Positions 33,370 through 42,412 of a stretch of DNA of 64,000 nucleotides are shown here, one piece after another (position 1 is the first letter of the stretch; each line of letters begins with the position of its first letter). The translations under genes and the position numbers were made by a program. The notes below the pieces were generated by a model that was given only the letters and a program-made list of their open reading frames with translations, had not been told where the DNA came from and searched no databases. Origin of the DNA: Pseudomonas lini (lineage in GTDB: Bacteria; Pseudomonadota; Gammaproteobacteria; Pseudomonadales; Pseudomonadaceae); assembly GCF_001042905.1 (NCBI RefSeq), contig NZ_JYLB01000009.1, forward strand, positions 186,001 to 250,000. The letters are read 5' to 3'.

Positions 33370-35097
33370 ATGAAGTTTTCCGGAAGATTTACCAGTGGCG
33401 TGCTGATGCTGATCTCCAGCTGCGCGGCGCTGGCGCAAAGTGAATTGGATGTGCGGATCAAACCGTCCAACGATGAACTGAAGGCCAATATAGAAGGCTA
33501 TATCGGTAGCCTCGGCGATCGCGATGAAGAAGCCTTGCTGCGCTTCAGTCGTGGCGCCGAAGAACAGGCGCGCAAGGCCGCACAGGCCTTGGGCTATTAC
33601 CAGCCGCAAATCGAAAGTGACGTAAAGGGCGGCAAGACGCCGCGCCTGGTGCTGAACATCGACCCCGGTGAGCCGATCCATTTGCGCAACGTCACGGTGC
33701 GCATCGACGGCCCGGCAGCCTCGTTCAAATCCTTTCGTGTACCGAAAAGCGACCTGCTGAAACCCGGCGCGGTTCTGAACCATGGCCGTTACGAAGACGC
33801 CAAGCGGCTGATCCAGAACCAGGCCTCGCGCTACGGCTTCTTCAGTGGGCGTTTCACCCGTCAGAAACTGTTGGTGGATCCGCGTGCCGGCGTCGCCGAC
33901 ATCGAGTTGATCTACGACAGCGGCCCGCGCTATGCGCTGGGCAAGGTCAGTTTTGAAGGCGACACGCCGTTCGACGAAGACTTGCTGCAACGCATGGTGC
34001 CGTTCAAGGCCGGTACGCCCTATGACTCCGAACTGATCGCCGAACTCAATCAGGCGCTGCAATCGAGCGGCTATTTCGAGGGCGTGCGCGTGGACGCAGC
34101 GCCGACCGCGTCCAAGGACGACGTGATCCCGGTGGCGGTCAAACTGGAAACCCGCAAACCACGGACCATGGGTCTCGGGCTGGGCTTTTCCACCGACGTC
34201 GGTCCACGGGTCAAAGCCAACTGGACCCGCCATTGGGTTAATCCTCAGGGGCACAGCTATGGCTGGGAGGCCGAGATTTCGGCGCCACGGCAGAACGTCG
34301 GGCTGTTTTACGACGTTCCGCTGGACCCGCCATTGACCGACAAACTGCGCTTTGCCGGTGGTTATCAATATGAAGAAATCGCTGGCACCGATACCCTCAG
34401 CAAGCTGCTGACCCTCGGCCCCGAGTGGCACAGCAAACTGCCCAGCGGCTGGCAGCGGGTGGTGTCGCTCAAGTGGCAACGCGAGGAATACCAGCTCGGT
34501 GACGATTCGGGGCTCAGCACCTTGCTGATGCCCGGCGTGAGTTATTCGTACCTGAAAAGCGACAACCGCATCGATCCGCACAACGGTTATCGCCTGCAAT
34601 TCGAAACCAAAGTCGCCAAGGAAGGATTGGGTTCGGACACCAACTTGCTCTACGGCACGGCGCTGGTCAAAGGCCTGACCACGGTCTTCGACAAACACCG
34701 CTTGCTCGGTCGGGTGCAGGTCGGCGGTAGCGCCACTAATGGCTACAAATCGGTGCCGCCGTCTCTGCGCTTCTTTGCCGGTGGCGATCAGAGCGTGCGC
34801 GGTTACGATTACCAGAGCCTGTCCCCGGAAAACTCCGATGGCGACCGTATCGGTGGCCGCTACATGGTGGCCGGCAGCGTCGAGTATCAATACTCCGTCG
34901 CCGAAAAATGGCGGGTCGCAACCTTCATCGACCAGGGCAACTCCTTCAACACACTCGAACTGCCGAACCTGAAGACCGGTGTCGGTATCGGCGTACGCTG
35001 GGTTTCGCCGGTGGGGCCGATTCGCCTCGACCTGGCCCACGCGATGGACGACGACGGCGGCATTCGATTGCACTTTTCCATGGGGCCTGAGCTGTGA
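33370..35097 (+). CDS. tamA: Translocation and assembly module outer-membrane protein TamA
   Basis: ATG 33370 is followed by a signal peptide (MKFSGRFTSGVLMLISSCAALA). The 575-residue size matches TamA. Three POTRA domains (about residues 25-255) precede an Omp85-type beta-barrel, and the conserved lid-loop motif VRGY is present in GGDQSVRGYDYQSL (near 475). TamA works with TamB in autotransporter insertion and phospholipid transport between the membranes. It overlaps tamB by four bases. Confidence 0.93.
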   Translation: MKFSGRFTSGVLMLISSCAALAQSELDVRIKPSNDELKANIEGYIGSLGDRDEEALLRFSRGAEEQARKAAQALGYYQPQIESDVKGGKTPRLVLNIDPGEPIHLRNVTVRIDGPAASFKSFRVPKSDLLKPGAVLNHGRYEDAKRLIQNQASRYGFFSGRFTRQKLLVDPRAGVADIELIYDSGPRYALGKVSFEGDTPFDEDLLQRMVPFKAGTPYDSELIAELNQALQSSGYFEGVRVDAAPTASKDDVIPVAVKLETRKPRTMGLGLGFSTDVGPRVKANWTRHWVNPQGHSYGWEAEISAPRQNVGLFYDVPLDPPLTDKLRFAGGYQYEEIAGTDTLSKLLTLGPEWHSKLPSGWQRVVSLKWQREEYQLGDDSGLSTLLMPGVSYSYLKSDNRIDPHNGYRLQFETKVAKEGLGSDTNLLYGTALVKGLTTVFDKHRLLGRVQVGGSATNGYKSVPPSLRFFAGGDQSVRGYDYQSLSPENSDGDRIGGRYMVAGSVEYQYSVAEKWRVATFIDQGNSFNTLELPNLKTGVGIGVRWVSPVGPIRLDLAHAMDDDGGIRLHFSMGPEL

Positions 35098-38000
35098 AGC
35101 GTGGTTTGAAAATAACGCTGCTGGCGATCCCGGCGCTGCTGATGCTGATCGTGCTGACACTGGTCACCGTGCTGGGCACTCCGACGGGCAGTCGCTGGGC
35201 GCTCGGCTTTGTGCCGGGTTTGACCGTGGAGAATTTCCAGGGCCGTTTGGGTGGGCAGTGGAGCGCCGATCATCTGGTGTGGCAGCAGGACAGCAGCCGG
35301 GTTGAGCTGAACAAAGCAATTTTTGCCTGGTCGCCGCTGTGCCTGATGCGCATGACGTTGTGCATCGAGCAATTGCAGGCCGAGCAGGTCAGCCTGCAAT
35401 TCCCGCCGGGCGTGGAAGAGCAAAGCAGCGGCCCGATCAATCTGCCGGACTTGAAATTGCCGCTGGCCATCGAATTGGGCGACGTCAAAATTGGCCGTCT
35501 GCTGTTCAACGGCAGTGAAGAGCTCAAGGGGCTGCAACTGGCAGCACACTGGACCGAGAAGGGTTTGCAGATCGACTCGGTGCATTTGCAGCGTGATGAG
35601 CTGAGCCTGAACCTGTCGGGCCTGTTGCAGCCGAGCGGCAACTGGCCGCTGACCGCTGAGGGCAAACTGACCTTGCCTTCGCCGGGTACCGAACCATGGT
35701 CGCTGGCCCTGAAAGTCGACGGCGACCTGCTGAAAACCCTGAACCTGAAAGCCGACAGCAGCGGCTACCTGAACGGCCAACTCACCGGGGAGCTGCAACC
35801 GCTGGTGGAAAACCTGCCGGCCAAAGTGCGCATCACCGCCGACGGCTTCAAGGCTAGCGCTGATCTACCGGATACCCTGCAACTCAATCAACTGGAACTC
35901 ACCGGCGACGGCGACCTGAAAAACGGTTACCAGTTGCTCGGCAAAGCCACGTTACCCGCAGAACAAGGCCCGGTCGCGTTATCGCTGCAAGGCAAGGTCG
36001 ACGCCAAGGGCGCGCAGATCGCCGGCCTTGATCTGACGGCGAACGACAAACAAAGCCTCAAGCTCACAGGGCTGGTGGATTGGAGCAAAGGCCTGAGTGC
36101 TGAAGCGAAAATCGATTGGCTGGATTTCCCGTGGCACCGTCTCTATCCGCTGATCGACGAGCCGCAAGTGGCGCTGCGCAGCTTCAACGGTGAAGTCTCC
36201 TACACCGACGGCAACTACATCGGTAACTTCAAAGCCGCACTGGATGGCCCGGCCGGGGCATTCAGCCTGAACAGCCCGTTCAGCGGCGATCTGACCAAAA
36301 TCCATCTGCCACAATTCAAACTCGAAGCCGGGCAGGGCAAGGCTGAAGGGCACTTGAACCTGCAGTTTGCCGACGGTATCGCTTGGGATACGGCGCTGGA
36401 CCTCTCGGCGATCAACCCGGCGTACTGGCTCGCGGAGTTGCCAGGCACGTTGGCCGGTCCCTTGCGCAGCAAAGGCGAGATGAAAAATGAAAGGCTCAGC
36501 CTGACCGCCGACCTGGACCTGAAAGGCAAGCTGCGCGGGCAACCGGCCGTGTTGCAAGCCAAGGCCGATGGCGGCGGCGAGCAATGGAACCTCAGCGCAT
36601 TGCAGATTCGACTCGGTGACAACAGCATCAATGGCCAGGGCAGCCTGCAACAGAAACTCGCCGGCCGGATCGACATCAAGATGCCGCGTCTGGCCCAGTT
36701 CTGGCCGCAACTGCGCGGTCAGCTCAATGGCCGGGTCGATGTCGCCGGCACGCTCAAAGCGCCTCAAGGCAAGCTCGGCCTGCAAGGCACGCAACTGGCC
36801 TTCGAAGACAATCGCCTGCAAAGCCTCAATCTGGACGCCACCCTCGACAACGCCCAGCGGGCGAAGATCGACCTCAAGGGCAGCGGCATTCGGACCGGCG
36901 ACACGTCACTGGGCACGTTGACCGCCAGCGGTCAGGGCGACATCAAAAACCAGAAACTCGCCCTCGACCTGCAAGGACCGAAGCTGAAACTGGCGCTCGG
37001 TCTCGACGGCACGCTGGATAAGGGCAATTGGCGCGGGCGTCTGGCCAGTGGCGATATCCAGGCTGGCGGGCAGGACTGGAAGCTGCAAAATCCGGCGAAG
37101 CTTGAGCGACTGGCGGACGGCAAAATCAACTTCGGCGCCCATTGCTGGATGTCCGGCCCGGCCAGCCTGTGCGGCGAAGACCAGCGCTTGATGCCCGAGC
37201 CGAAGCTGCGTTATCACCTCAAGCAGTTCCCCATCGACAGCCTCGCGCAATGGTTGCCGAAGGATTTTGCCTGGAAGGGCAAGCTCAATGCCGACCTGCA
37301 ACTGGACCTGCCGGCCAGCGGCCCGAACGGCCAGGTCAGCATTGACGCCAGTGGCGGCACCTTGCGTATGCGTGAGAAGGAGCAATGGCTGGATTTCCCG
37401 TACCAGACCCTGAAACTCACCAGCAAACTCACGCCAAAACGCATCGACACCGACCTCAATTTTGTCGGCGGCAAACTCGGTGAACTGATGGTTCAGGCGC
37501 AGATCAACCCGCTGCCGAAGAACAAACCGCTGACCGGTTCATTCCGCCTCAGTGGTCTGGACTTGTCGGTGGCGCGGCCGTTTGTGCCGATGGTCGAGAA
37601 ACTCACCGGGCATTTGAGCGGCAGCGGCACATTGTCTGGCGGACTGCTGGCGCCGCTGGTCAATGGCAACCTTGAGCTGCGCGACGGTGAAATCTCCGGG
37701 CCTGAACTGCCGATGGCGCTCGAAGCCTTGCAACTTCAAGCCGTGATTGCCGGCGAAACCGTGCAACTGAACGGCGGCTGGAAAAGCGGCAAGACCGGGC
37801 AGGGCAGCCTCAATGGCAACATCGCCTGGGGCCAGGCGCTGGTGGTGGATCTGGCGCTCAAGGGCTCGCAATTGCCGGTCACCGTCGAACCCTACGCCGA
37901 GTTGGAAGTCGCGCCGGACCTGAAGATCTCCATGAAGGACGACAAACTGGCAATCGTCGGCAAGGTGCTGGTGCCCAAGGGCGAGATCACCGTGCGAGAA

Positions 38001-38768
38001 CTGCCGCCATCGACGGTCAAGGTCTCCGATGACACGGTGATCGTCGGTCAGCAAACCGAAGAAGGCAAACCTCCGATGGCCATGGCGATGGATATCGATG
38101 TAGTGGTCGGGCAGGACAAACTCAGCTTTGCCGGATTCGGCCTGACCGCCAACCTGCAAGGCCAGGTGCACATCGGCGACAACATGGACACCCGTGGCGA
38201 GTTGTGGCTCAACGACGGGCGTTATCGCGCCTACGGTCAGCGGTTGACGGTGCGCCGGGCGCGTCTGTTGTTTGCCGGCCCCATCGATCAGCCGTACCTC
38301 GACATCGAAGCGATTCGCCAGACCGACGATGTGATCGCCGGCATCCGCCTGAGTGGCAGCGCCGAGCAGCCGACCACGCAGATCTTTTCCGAACCAGCGA
38401 TGAGTCAGGAGCAGGCATTGTCCTATCTGGTGCTGGGGCGTCCGCTGAGCACCACCGGTGAAGACAACAACATGCTCGCCCAGGCCGCCCTCGGGTTGGG
38501 TTTGATGGGCAGTTCGGGGGTGACCAGCGGGTTGGCCAAGGATTTGGGCATTCAGGACTTCCAGCTCGATACCCAAGGCAGCGGCGCCAATACCGCCGTG
38601 GTAGCCAGCGGCAATATCTCCGAGAAGCTCAGCCTGCGTTATGGGGTCGGCGTGTTCGAGCCGGCCAACACCATCGCCTTGCGCTACAAACTGAGCAAAA
38701 AGGTCTACCTCGAAGCCGCCAGCGGCGTGGCCAGTTCGCTGGACATCTTCTACAAGCGGGATTTCTAA
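35094..38768 (+). CDS. tamB: Translocation and assembly module inner-membrane protein TamB
   Basis: The start is GTG 35094, inside the tamA stop context (GTGA). The 1224-residue protein has an N-terminal membrane anchor (about residues 5-28), a very long repetitive beta-rich AsmA-like region forming the hydrophobic groove, and the conserved TamB C-terminal domain (about 880-1224, with DMDTRGELWLNDGRYRAYGQ and LSYLVLGRPLSTT). The length fits TamB of pseudomonads. It bridges inner and outer membranes and pairs with TamA. Confidence 0.94.
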   Translation: MKRGLKITLLAIPALLMLIVLTLVTVLGTPTGSRWALGFVPGLTVENFQGRLGGQWSADHLVWQQDSSRVELNKAIFAWSPLCLMRMTLCIEQLQAEQVSLQFPPGVEEQSSGPINLPDLKLPLAIELGDVKIGRLLFNGSEELKGLQLAAHWTEKGLQIDSVHLQRDELSLNLSGLLQPSGNWPLTAEGKLTLPSPGTEPWSLALKVDGDLLKTLNLKADSSGYLNGQLTGELQPLVENLPAKVRITADGFKASADLPDTLQLNQLELTGDGDLKNGYQLLGKATLPAEQGPVALSLQGKVDAKGAQIAGLDLTANDKQSLKLTGLVDWSKGLSAEAKIDWLDFPWHRLYPLIDEPQVALRSFNGEVSYTDGNYIGNFKAALDGPAGAFSLNSPFSGDLTKIHLPQFKLEAGQGKAEGHLNLQFADGIAWDTALDLSAINPAYWLAELPGTLAGPLRSKGEMKNERLSLTADLDLKGKLRGQPAVLQAKADGGGEQWNLSALQIRLGDNSINGQGSLQQKLAGRIDIKMPRLAQFWPQLRGQLNGRVDVAGTLKAPQGKLGLQGTQLAFEDNRLQSLNLDATLDNAQRAKIDLKGSGIRTGDTSLGTLTASGQGDIKNQKLALDLQGPKLKLALGLDGTLDKGNWRGRLASGDIQAGGQDWKLQNPAKLERLADGKINFGAHCWMSGPASLCGEDQRLMPEPKLRYHLKQFPIDSLAQWLPKDFAWKGKLNADLQLDLPASGPNGQVSIDASGGTLRMREKEQWLDFPYQTLKLTSKLTPKRIDTDLNFVGGKLGELMVQAQINPLPKNKPLTGSFRLSGLDLSVARPFVPMVEKLTGHLSGSGTLSGGLLAPLVNGNLELRDGEISGPELPMALEALQLQAVIAGETVQLNGGWKSGKTGQGSLNGNIAWGQALVVDLALKGSQLPVTVEPYAELEVAPDLKISMKDDKLAIVGKVLVPKGEITVRELPPSTVKVSDDTVIVGQQTEEGKPPMAMAMDIDVVVGQDKLSFAGFGLTANLQGQVHIGDNMDTRGELWLNDGRYRAYGQRLTVRRARLLFAGPIDQPYLDIEAIRQTDDVIAGIRLSGSAEQPTTQIFSEPAMSQEQALSYLVLGRPLSTTGEDNNMLAQAALGLGLMGSSGVTSGLAKDLGIQDFQLDTQGSGANTAVVASGNISEKLSLRYGVGVFEPANTIALRYKLSKKVYLEAASGVASSLDIFYKRDF

Positions 38769-38789
38769 CCCCCTCCAATCTGGCGCGGT

Positions 38790-38937
38790 CCCTGTGGCGA
38801 GGGGGCTTGCCCCCGTTGGGGCGCGTAGCGGCCCCCAAAACCTGCAACTTCATTCCTTCTGAAACTCTGCAAATCAAAAAGCGACGACTGCTTCGCAGCC
38901 GAACGGGGGCAAGCCCCCTCGCCACAGGGATTTGTGT
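38790..38937. repeat. Long REP-type palindrome (GAGGGGGCTTGCCCCCGTTG family)
   Basis: Inverted TGGCGAGGGGGCTTGCCCCC arms about 145 bp apart end to end, after tamB. Same family as 23109-23254 and 42231-42359. Confidence 0.85.
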
Positions 38938-38989
38938 GGCCGCTCGGGCGCCATTTATCAATCAAATACAAAGCAACCTAACTATTACG

Positions 38990-39044
38990 TTGACATTCGC
39001 TGCCTAGGCAGTAACATCTCGACATACATTCTCTGCCTAGGCAG
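38990..39044 (+). promoter_or_regulatory. MarR-regulated promoter with two identical operators
   Basis: TTGACA (38990-38995) and TAACAT (39012-39017) are spaced by 16 bp. The perfect palindrome CTGCCTAGGCAG occurs in the spacer (39000-39011) and again at 39033-39044, exactly 33 bp apart. Both lie just before the MarR-family gene and suit autorepression of the efflux operon. Confidence 0.8.
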
Positions 39045-39059
39045 CTAATTGGTGGTCAG

Positions 39060-39539
39060 ATGAAACATTTCTCCTCATACGATTTCCATAATTGCCATCT
39101 CGGCCTTTTGCTCGGGCGCGCTGCGCTGCTCAAGGACCGGATCATCGATACGCACATGGAACCCCATGGCATCACCGCCGCGCAATTCAAAGTGCTGATC
39201 ATCATGGCCCAGTTCGGCGTCGATACGCCGGCCGAGCTGTGCCGTCACCTGTCGCTGGACAGCGGTTCGATGACCCGCATGCTCGATCGTCTGGAACAGA
39301 AAGGTTTCCTCGCCCGCCAACGCTCCGAGGCAGACCGGCGTCAAGTTCAGCTGGTGCTGACCGAGCAGGGCCAGCAGCTGACCGATCAGTTGCCGCAGAT
39401 CGGCGCCGATGCCATGAATGAGCTGGCCGGCGCCATTACCCCGGAAGAATTGAAAACCCTGGAACAGATCCTGAAGAAAATTCTGGTAGCCGCGGGTGAC
39501 TCGATCACCCTGCTGCGGGTAGGTGGCAATGAACAGTAA
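39060..39539 (+). CDS. MarR-family repressor of the efflux operon
   Basis: The 159-residue protein has the winged helix of MarR regulators (ITAAQFKVLIIMAQFGVDTPAELCRHLSLDSGSMTRMLDRLEQKGFLARQRSEADRRQVQLVLTEQG, about residues 40-105). It is the first gene of a four-gene run with an outer-membrane factor, an EmrA-like adaptor and an EmrB-like pump. It overlaps the second gene by 11 bases. It most likely represses the operon through the two CTGCCTAGGCAG sites and releases it on binding a phenolic or drug-like ligand. Confidence 0.9.
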   Translation: MKHFSSYDFHNCHLGLLLGRAALLKDRIIDTHMEPHGITAAQFKVLIIMAQFGVDTPAELCRHLSLDSGSMTRMLDRLEQKGFLARQRSEADRRQVQLVLTEQGQQLTDQLPQIGADAMNELAGAITPEELKTLEQILKKILVAAGDSITLLRVGGNEQ

Positions 39540-40998
39540 AAGCCTGCGTAGCGGATTGAGCCTGGTGCTGTTGGCCATGAGCCTCGCCGGCTGCGCCAGT
39601 TACAGCGGCCTGACCACCGAAGGCGTCAGCCTCGATGCGAAAAATCTCAAGGCCGGACAATCCCTCAACGGCGTGACCCTGTCGCCCGCGGCATGGCCGA
39701 AAAGCGACTGGTGGAAAAGCCTTGGCGATCCGCAGCTCGACGGTCTGGTCCGCGAAGCCCTGCACGACAGCCCCGACATGCAAATCGCCGACGCCCGCGC
39801 CCATCAGGCCAGCGCCGCTGCCTATGCCGCCGACGCCGCGCGGATGCCGACTCTGGATGCCAGCGCCGGCGTCAGCCGTTCGCGTCTGGCTCGCGATCAG
39901 GACCCGAGCGGGCAGGGTGGCACCTATTCCACCGTGCGCAACGTTGACGCGAGTTTCAATTACAACTTCGACCTTTGGGGCGGTCAGCGCGATGCCTGGG
40001 AAGCCGCATTGGGCCAGGCCCGTGCCGCCGAAGTCGATCAGCAAGCCGCGCAGCTGACCTTGTCCGCCGATGTCGCCCGCGCCTACAGCGATCTGGGGCA
40101 GGCGCACATCATCCATGACCTGGCCAGCGAAGACCTCAAGCGCACCCAACAAATGCTCGACCTCAGCCAGCGTCGCCTGAGCTCGGGGATCGACAGTCAG
40201 TACCAGTTCCAGCAGACCGAAAGCCTGGAAGCCAGCGCCGAAGCCAGCCTGATCGACGCCGAAAAACGCCTGCAAAGCGCGAAAATCGCCTTGGCCGTGC
40301 TGCTGGGCAAAGGTCCGGATCGCGGCAACGAAATCGCACGACCGAAGGTTCTTCAGGCCAGTGCCGTGGCGTTGCCGTCGGTGCTGCCGGCGGAATTGCT
40401 TGGTCGTCGCCCGGACCTGGTGGCGGCGCGCTGGCGGGTTGAAGCCGCGAGCAAAAACATCGCGGCGGGCAAGACCCGGTTCTACCCCAACCTCAACCTG
40501 AGCGCGGCGGCGGGTGTCGAGTCGTTGCTGGGCGATGCGATGTTCGGTTCGGCGAGTCGCTTCTTCAACGTCGCGCCGACGATCTCGGTGCCAATTTTCG
40601 ACGGTGGCCGTTTGCGGGCCGACCTCGATTCCCGCGACGCCGATTACGACCTCGCGGTGGCGCAGTACAACAAAAGCCTAGTGAAAGCCCTGGGCGATGT
40701 CAGCGACACCATCAACCAGTTGCGCGATATCGGCCGGCAAATCGGCGCCCAGCAACATGCGACCGACATTGCTCAGGACTCTTACAACACCGTGGTCCAG
40801 CGTTACGGTTCCGGCATCGGTAACTATCTGGACGTGCTCAGCATCGAGCAGCAATTGCTCCAGGCCCAGCGTCAGCTGGCCAACCTGAATGCCGAGCAGA
40901 TCGACCTGTCGATTCAACTGATGCAAGCGCTGGGCGGCGGCTTCCAGGGCGAAACCCTGACCGCAGCCAACGCAACCCCAGCCACGCAGCACAACTAA
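39529..40998 (+). CDS. Outer-membrane efflux lipoprotein (NodT/OprM family)
   Basis: ATG 39529 overlaps the MarR stop; a GTG two codons earlier is possible. The 489-residue protein has a lipoprotein signal with lipobox LAGC (cysteine near residue 22) and two OEP repeats typical of the RND/MFS outer-membrane factor family (for instance RRPDLVAARWRVEAASKNI near 300). It should form the trimeric outer-membrane channel for the EmrAB-like pump encoded downstream. Confidence 0.9.
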   Translation: MNSKSLRSGLSLVLLAMSLAGCASYSGLTTEGVSLDAKNLKAGQSLNGVTLSPAAWPKSDWWKSLGDPQLDGLVREALHDSPDMQIADARAHQASAAAYAADAARMPTLDASAGVSRSRLARDQDPSGQGGTYSTVRNVDASFNYNFDLWGGQRDAWEAALGQARAAEVDQQAAQLTLSADVARAYSDLGQAHIIHDLASEDLKRTQQMLDLSQRRLSSGIDSQYQFQQTESLEASAEASLIDAEKRLQSAKIALAVLLGKGPDRGNEIARPKVLQASAVALPSVLPAELLGRRPDLVAARWRVEAASKNIAAGKTRFYPNLNLSAAAGVESLLGDAMFGSASRFFNVAPTISVPIFDGGRLRADLDSRDADYDLAVAQYNKSLVKALGDVSDTINQLRDIGRQIGAQQHATDIAQDSYNTVVQRYGSGIGNYLDVLSIEQQLLQAQRQLANLNAEQIDLSIQLMQALGGGFQGETLTAANATPATQHN

Positions 40999-41013
40999 TT
41001 CAAGGTACTCGTC

Positions 41014-42216
41014 ATGGCCACTGTCGATGCAACTCAAGCTCCTGACAACTCTCAAGACGCCAGCAACTCGCGCAAACGCAAAGTCATGCTGTTTGTGCTG
41101 ACAATCATGGTGATCCTCGCCGGGCTCGGCGTCTGGGGTTATCACGAATTCTTCGGTCGCTGGAATGAAAGCACCGACGACGCCTATGTGAACGGCAACG
41201 TGGTGGAAATCACCCCGTTGGTTACCGGCACCGTGGTCAGCATCGGTGCCGACGATGGCGATCTGGTCCACGAAGGCCAGGTGCTGGTCAACTTCGACCC
41301 GAACGACGCCGAAGTCGGTCTGCAAAGTGCCCAGGCCAATCTGGCTCGCACCGTGCGCCAAGTGCGCGGCTTGTACAGCAATGTCGACGGCATGAAAGCC
41401 CAGGTCAACGCGCAGCAGGCCGAAGTGCAAAAGGCTCAGGACAACTTCAATCGCCGGAAAAACCTCGCCGCTGGCGGGGCGATTTCCCAGGAAGAACTGT
41501 CCCACGCTCGCGACGACCTGACCTCGGCGCAAAACGCCTTGGCCAACGCCAAACAACAGCTCATGACCACCAGCGCGCTGGTGGATGACACCGTGGTGTC
41601 GTCGCACCCGGACGTGATGTCCGCCGCCGCGCAATTGCGTCAGGCGTACCTCACCCATGCCCGCAGCACTTTGATCGCGCCGGTCACCGGTTACGTTGCC
41701 AAACGCAGTGTGCAACTGGGCCAGCGGGTCCAACCGGGCACCGCGTTGATGGCGGTGATTCCACTGGATCAGCTGTGGATCGACGCCAATTTCAAGGAAA
41801 CCCAACTGCGTGACATGCGCATCGGTCAGCCGGTGGACATCGAGGCCGACCTCTACGGCAGCGACGTCAAATACAGCGGCACCATCGACAGCCTCGGCGC
41901 CGGGACCGGCAGTGCGTTTGCCTTGCTGCCGGCGCAGAACGCTACCGGTAACTGGATCAAGATCGTCCAGCGGGTGCCGGTACGCATTCACATCAATGCC
42001 GAAGAGCTGGCCAAGCACCCATTGCGGGTCGGCCTGTCGACTCAGGTCGATGTGAACCTGCGTGACCAGAGCGGCCCGGTGCTGGCGCAACAGCCGCCGC
42101 AAAAGGCGTCGTTCAGCACCAGCGTCTACGACCGTCAGTTGGCTGAGGCCGACGCGATGATCACCCAGTTGATCCACGACAACAGCGCCGCGGTCATTAA
42201 AACCGCGCACCGCTGA
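41014..42216 (+). CDS. emrA: HlyD/EmrA-family membrane fusion protein
   Basis: The 400-residue protein has one N-terminal transmembrane segment (about residues 25-47, VMLFVLTIMVILAGLGVWGYHEF), a lipoyl half-motif (STDDAYVNGNVVEITPLVTGTVVSI), an alpha-helical hairpin and a second lipoyl part (LIAPVTGYVAKRSVQLGQRVQPG). It is the periplasmic adaptor linking the EmrB-like pump to the outer-membrane channel. Confidence 0.9.
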   Translation: MATVDATQAPDNSQDASNSRKRKVMLFVLTIMVILAGLGVWGYHEFFGRWNESTDDAYVNGNVVEITPLVTGTVVSIGADDGDLVHEGQVLVNFDPNDAEVGLQSAQANLARTVRQVRGLYSNVDGMKAQVNAQQAEVQKAQDNFNRRKNLAAGGAISQEELSHARDDLTSAQNALANAKQQLMTTSALVDDTVVSSHPDVMSAAAQLRQAYLTHARSTLIAPVTGYVAKRSVQLGQRVQPGTALMAVIPLDQLWIDANFKETQLRDMRIGQPVDIEADLYGSDVKYSGTIDSLGAGTGSAFALLPAQNATGNWIKIVQRVPVRIHINAEELAKHPLRVGLSTQVDVNLRDQSGPVLAQQPPQKASFSTSVYDRQLAEADAMITQLIHDNSAAVIKTAHR

Positions 42217-42230
42217 TTGGTCATCACACC

Positions 42231-42359
42231 GACCCTGTGGGAGCGAGCTTTTGTGGCGAGGGGGCTTGCCCCCGTTGGGTCGCGAAGCGGCCCTAGAAGA
42301 TGGGACTGCTGCGCAGTCCAACGGGGGCAAGCCCCCTCGCCACAGGTCGCTCCCACAAG
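42231..42359. repeat. REP-type palindrome inside the efflux operon
   Basis: TGGCGAGGGGGCTTGCCCCC and its complement, with outer GGGAGCGA/TCGCTCCC ends, lie between the emrA-like and emrB-like genes. Confidence 0.85.
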
Positions 42360-42363
42360 GTCA

Positions 42364-42386
42364 GCTGCGTCTGTAACAGACGCAGC
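42364..42386 (+). other. Perfect hairpin in front of the emrB-like gene
   Basis: GCTGCGTCTG and CAGACGCAGC form a 10-bp perfect stem with a TAA loop, 26 bp before the start codon. No T-run follows, so it is not a terminator. It could stabilise the downstream message after the REP. Confidence 0.6.
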
Positions 42387-42412
42387 GCCAATCAGGTTTC
42401 AAAGGATTCGCG

